Shown here: in pieces, positions 4,520 through 6,205 of the stretch
Position numbering within the stretch: position 1 is the first letter of the stretch
How the letters are laid out: each line of letters begins with the position of its first letter
NCBI GenBank assembly: GCA_016781705.1
Contig: JADDPV010000101.1
Coordinates: 1-6,205, forward strand
Source of the DNA: Rubrobacter sp.
GTDB taxonomy: Bacteria > Actinomycetota > Rubrobacteria > Rubrobacterales > Rubrobacteraceae
Length of the DNA stretch: 6,205 nt
Reading direction: 5' to 3'
Program-made: the position numbers and the translations under genes
The notes under the pieces: generated by a model
Database searches by the model: none
The model's input: the letters and a program-made list of their open reading frames with translations, nothing else
Told to the model about the DNA's origin: nothing

Positions 4520-5290
4520 CTAGCGACTGTGTTGGCGCAGGGTTTCAGCGATGGCTTCGCGGATGTCGCCCGGGGTGGCGCTCTCGGGGACGGTCAGGCG
4601 GGCGTAGGACTCGTCGGTGCCCATCTGCTCGCTCAGGAAGCTGGCGAAGCCGCGAGCGCGGCGGTCTATCTGCAAGATCAGGTCCACCGCCTCCTCGGAG
4701 GGGAACATGACGAGCTCCACCTCGTCGAACCTGCCGCGGAACTCGCCGGAGCCGGCCACGAACTCGAACTCCTGGCCGAAGGGGAGCCGGCGCCGGAGGC
4801 GGTGGGGTAGCTCCTCGTTATCCGCCTCCCTCATGTAGAAGCCCAGGCGCTCGAAGGAGTCGAAGACGAAGCGCTGGGTGTGGCTGGGGCGGACGGTGAT
4901 GTTATCCGAGTCGGAGGGATCTATAGCCCTCTCCACGTCGAGGGCGGTTCGCACCCACACCGCCGTGCGCCCGAGCGTGAGCGGCGTGTCGTAGGGCAGG
5001 AGGAAGGAGAACGGGACCTCCTCATGGGTGTTCGCTTGGATCTTGAGATGCCCAGAGACCTGGAAACGTTCGATGGTCCCCGTCTCGGTCACGGTGGTGT
5101 CGCCCGACTCGCGCTCGTAGTGCGTCTGCACTTCGAGGCGGATGGCGTTCACCTCCTGCTCGGCGTCGCCGCCCTTGATCTCGACGACCCCCCGCACCTC
5201 TTCGCCGGCCACCAACTCGCTCTTCTCGAGCCTCGTGTCCACCGTCGCCGCCCCGATCCCGATGCTTGAGAGCAACCGCCTGAACCCCAT
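4520..5290 (-). CDS. spo0M: Spo0M-like (SpoOM family) arrestin-fold protein, 256 aa
   Basis: The Spo0M family has an arrestin-like beta-sandwich. In Bacillus, Spo0M affects sporulation and cell-division control, and in non-sporing bacteria its role is unclear. The length (256 aa) is as expected. The family pattern is visible throughout: RLLSSIGIGAATVDTRLEK at the start, GEEVRGVVEIKGG at 29-41, EEVPFSFLLPYDTPLTLG at 90-107, VWVRTALDVERAIDP at 111-125, ERLGF at 147-151, and EVELVMFPSEEAVDLILQID (190-209), a signature stretch of the family. The start at 5290 is preferred over upstream frames because it matches the N-terminus of the adjacent copy and has AGGAGG six bases before it. It has no signal peptide or membrane segment, so it is probably cytoplasmic. 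A diverged, frameshifted copy follows in tandem. Confidence 0.9.
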   Translation of the reverse strand: MGFRRLLSSIGIGAATVDTRLEKSELVAGEEVRGVVEIKGGDAEQEVNAIRLEVQTHYERESGDTTVTETGTIERFQVSGHLKIQANTHEEVPFSFLLPYDTPLTLGRTAVWVRTALDVERAIDPSDSDNITVRPSHTQRFVFDSFERLGFYMREADNEELPHRLRRRLPFGQEFEFVAGSGEFRGRFDEVELVMFPSEEAVDLILQIDRRARGFASFLSEQMGTDESYARLTVPESATPGDIREAIAETLRQHSR

Positions 5291-5337
5291 CCTCGTCCTC
5301 CTCATTGACTCGCGGGCCGTTTCTCGATCTCGATGGC

Positions 5338-5343
5338 AGTATA
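5338..5343 (-). promoter_or_regulatory. Candidate -10 box TATACT upstream of spo0M
   Basis: TATACT matches the sigma-70 -10 consensus at five of six positions and lies 47 bases before the ATG, giving a normal leader that contains the AGGAGG site. The -35 position at 17 bases (TGCTTT) is poor, so the promoter may need an activator or another sigma factor. A repeated TACCG motif lies in the spacer. Confidence 0.35.
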
Positions 5344-5417
5344 GCCGGTACGGTAACCCCAAAGCACATAGGTACGTGCCAGACTTCGAGATCAATACGG
5401 TGGGCGGAAGCGCGACG

Positions 5418-5430
5418 ACCCGCAGCGGGT
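5418..5430. other. Short inverted repeat ACCCGCAGCGGGT in the intergenic region
   Basis: Six-base arms meet around one central base (or five-base arms with a three-base loop). It lies between the PH-like gene and spo0M. No T-tract follows on either strand. It may be a regulatory site or a stem at the end of the PH-like gene's transcript. The rest of 5344-5490 shows nothing else that I can interpret, and no tRNA is present. Confidence 0.25.
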
Positions 5431-5495
5431 GGATCGTAAGGCGCGGTGAAGACTTTCCGAGGCTCACGAGTTGTTACGTGATCTAGGAGCGTGGG

Positions 5496-5574
5496 ATGGC
5501 CGAAGCAGTAAATGCCCTCGACGTGGTAGCGCTGACGGAGGCCCTGCCCGCATCTCGGGGAGAACGGCTGCCGC
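5496..5574 (+). pseudogene. Possible DUF4926 protein remnant (N-terminus only)
   Basis: This is the only plus-strand reading with coding character. From ATG 5496, six bases after AGGAG, it reads MAEAVNALDVVALTEALPA. The stretch LDVVALTE-LP is the conserved N-terminus of DUF4926 proteins, small proteins of about 70 residues often encoded beside toxin-like partners. After about residue 20 the family pattern (an RGxxGTVVE-type strand) is replaced by an unrelated reading that runs on antisense through the 3' end of the PH-like gene, to a stop at 5696. I read it as a truncated relic, perhaps from a deletion that joined it to the neighbouring gene. The match is short, so chance remains possible. 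Confidence 0.38.
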
Positions 5575-6123
5575 TTAGCGTGGGCCCAGCGCGGCCTTCC
5601 AAGCTCTTCCCGCTCCTCTTCCCTGGTACAGATCGCCGATGGCTCCTCCGATGTACTCGGGGCTGCCCGGCGCCTTGGCGTTCTGCGGCTTTATGAAAGA
5701 GAAACGGAAGCGAGCGTCGCGTACCGCAAAGATGGTACCGTAACCGAAGTAGTACCAGGGTAGGGTCACTTCGCCTACCTCCTCGAGCGGCACGTCGAAG
5801 ACCCGTACGGCCTCATCTCCTCCGACGGCGGCTCGAAACGATAGGGCCTCGGCCAAGCCCGGTCGCTGCGCTTTCTGTTCCAGGGAGCGGAGCTGGCGAC
5901 CCAGAAACGGGGGTGTCCCCGCCACCGCCGAGGGGGTAGCCGTAAAGGACAAGCGACCCTCCAGGAGCTGCAGTATCCCGCCGACGCTCCCCGTAAGCCC
6001 CATGAGCAGCCACGCTTCGCTCCGTACTGGTGGCTCGACCATTCTCGCGCCCACGTCTCCTCTGCTCGGCTGCGGGGTGATCCCCCCGACGACCTGCTTC
6101 CCGTTCCCCGACCGCTCGTGCAT
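5575..6123 (-). CDS. Hypothetical protein with a possible bacterial PH-like domain (182 aa)
   Basis: There is no secure family assignment. The start at ATG 6123 is chosen over two upstream ATGs in the same frame because GGGAGG lies six bases before it. The first 35 residues are polar and look disordered. From residue 36 (EAWLLMGLTGSVGGILQLLEGRLSF) to about 146 the pattern is mainly beta: two strands, a helical charged stretch (LRSLEQKAQ), then VFDVPLEEVGEVTLPWYYFGYGTIFAV and RFRFSFIKP. The alternation and the PWYYFG turn recall small bacterial PH/GRAM-like domains found in Actinomycetota. The C-terminus (PEYIGGAIGDLYQGRGAGRAWKAAL) is helical and may cap the domain. No signal peptide, membrane segment or catalytic motif is visible. 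It is separated from spo0M by 284 bp, so it is probably an independent transcript. Confidence 0.68.
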   Translation of the reverse strand: MHERSGNGKQVVGGITPQPSRGDVGARMVEPPVRSEAWLLMGLTGSVGGILQLLEGRLSFTATPSAVAGTPPFLGRQLRSLEQKAQRPGLAEALSFRAAVGGDEAVRVFDVPLEEVGEVTLPWYYFGYGTIFAVRDARFRFSFIKPQNAKAPGSPEYIGGAIGDLYQGRGAGRAWKAALGPR

Positions 6124-6165
6124 CTCGTTCCTCCCAATTCCCATGTCCGATTCCAAGATACCTCG

Positions 6166-6194
6166 AACATGGCAGAAAATGATGCTGCCGTCAA
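6166..6194 (-). promoter_or_regulatory. Weak candidate promoter TTGACG-17-CATGTT for the PH-like gene
   Basis: The -35 TTGACG (6194-6189) is a five-of-six match and the spacer is 17 bases. The -10 CATGTT is poor but keeps the key A at position 2 and T at position 6. It would give a leader of about 35-40 bases containing the GGGAGG site. It lies within 15 bases of the window edge, so the gene could also be cotranscribed with something upstream that is not visible. Confidence 0.35.
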
Positions 6195-6205
6195 GAGGGG
6201 CGACA

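Noticed and set aside
4157..4810. Plus-strand open frame of 217 aa
   Set aside because: It runs antisense across both spo0M copies and their gap and has no recognisable domain.
5291..5467. Upstream extension of spo0M to 5467
   Set aside because: The family N-terminus begins at MGFRRLLSSIG, as in the adjacent copy, with a good Shine-Dalgarno. The extension crosses the candidate promoter.
1..6205. CRISPR arrays, tRNA/rRNA genes, insertion sequences
   Set aside because: No regularly spaced repeats, cloverleaf-like segments, conserved rRNA stretches or transposase motifs were seen on either strand.

Overview
The window is GC-rich bacterial DNA. Every gene I can support is on the minus strand, apart from one short plus-strand remnant. 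The codon use, GC-rich third positions, a tandem Spo0M pair, a group 1/2 sigma factor and what look like leaderless promoters fit a deep-branching Actinomycetota of the Rubrobacter type. That placement is inferred from style, not from a marker gene.

In transcription order, from high to low coordinates, the layout is as follows. (1) 6123-5575 encodes a hypothetical protein with a possible bacterial PH-like domain, behind a weak promoter at 6166-6194. (2) 5574-5291 is intergenic. It holds a candidate -10 for spo0M and a plus-strand remnant that looks like the N-terminus of a DUF4926 protein. (3) 5290-4520 is an intact spo0M-like gene. It is followed, after 115 bp containing hairpins, by a second spo0M-like copy (4404-3669) broken by two single-base frameshifts. 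(4) 3591-2632 encodes a STAS domain fused to a GHKL-type ATPase domain. (5) 2566-1958 encodes a DUF4325 (STAS-like) domain fused to a winged helix. Its clear sigma-70 promoter places the transcription start almost on the ATG. (6) 1876-733 is a tightly packed set: a protein resembling single-strand-annealing proteins, then two paralogous CC...CxxC zinc-ribbon proteins, joined by identical one-base TAGTG stop/start overlaps. (7) 539-1 is the N-terminal 179 codons of a sigma-70 family factor whose region 4 lies outside the window.

The most interesting unit is (4)-(7). The ATPase/STAS protein and the DUF4325-winged-helix protein look like a kinase-and-switch pair in which the switch domain is built into a DNA-binding protein. 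The DUF4325 protein keeps a serine where SpoIIAA-type antagonists are phosphorylated, while the STAS domain fused to the ATPase has alanine there. A 16-bp near-palindrome, TCACTGAAWWSAGTGA, occurs twice in the window, once just inside the DUF4325-winged-helix gene next to its promoter and once in the leader of the annealing/zinc-ribbon operon. The simple model is that the winged-helix protein binds both sites, controls itself and the downstream DNA-processing/sigma operon, and is itself controlled by the ATPase. This model is inference.
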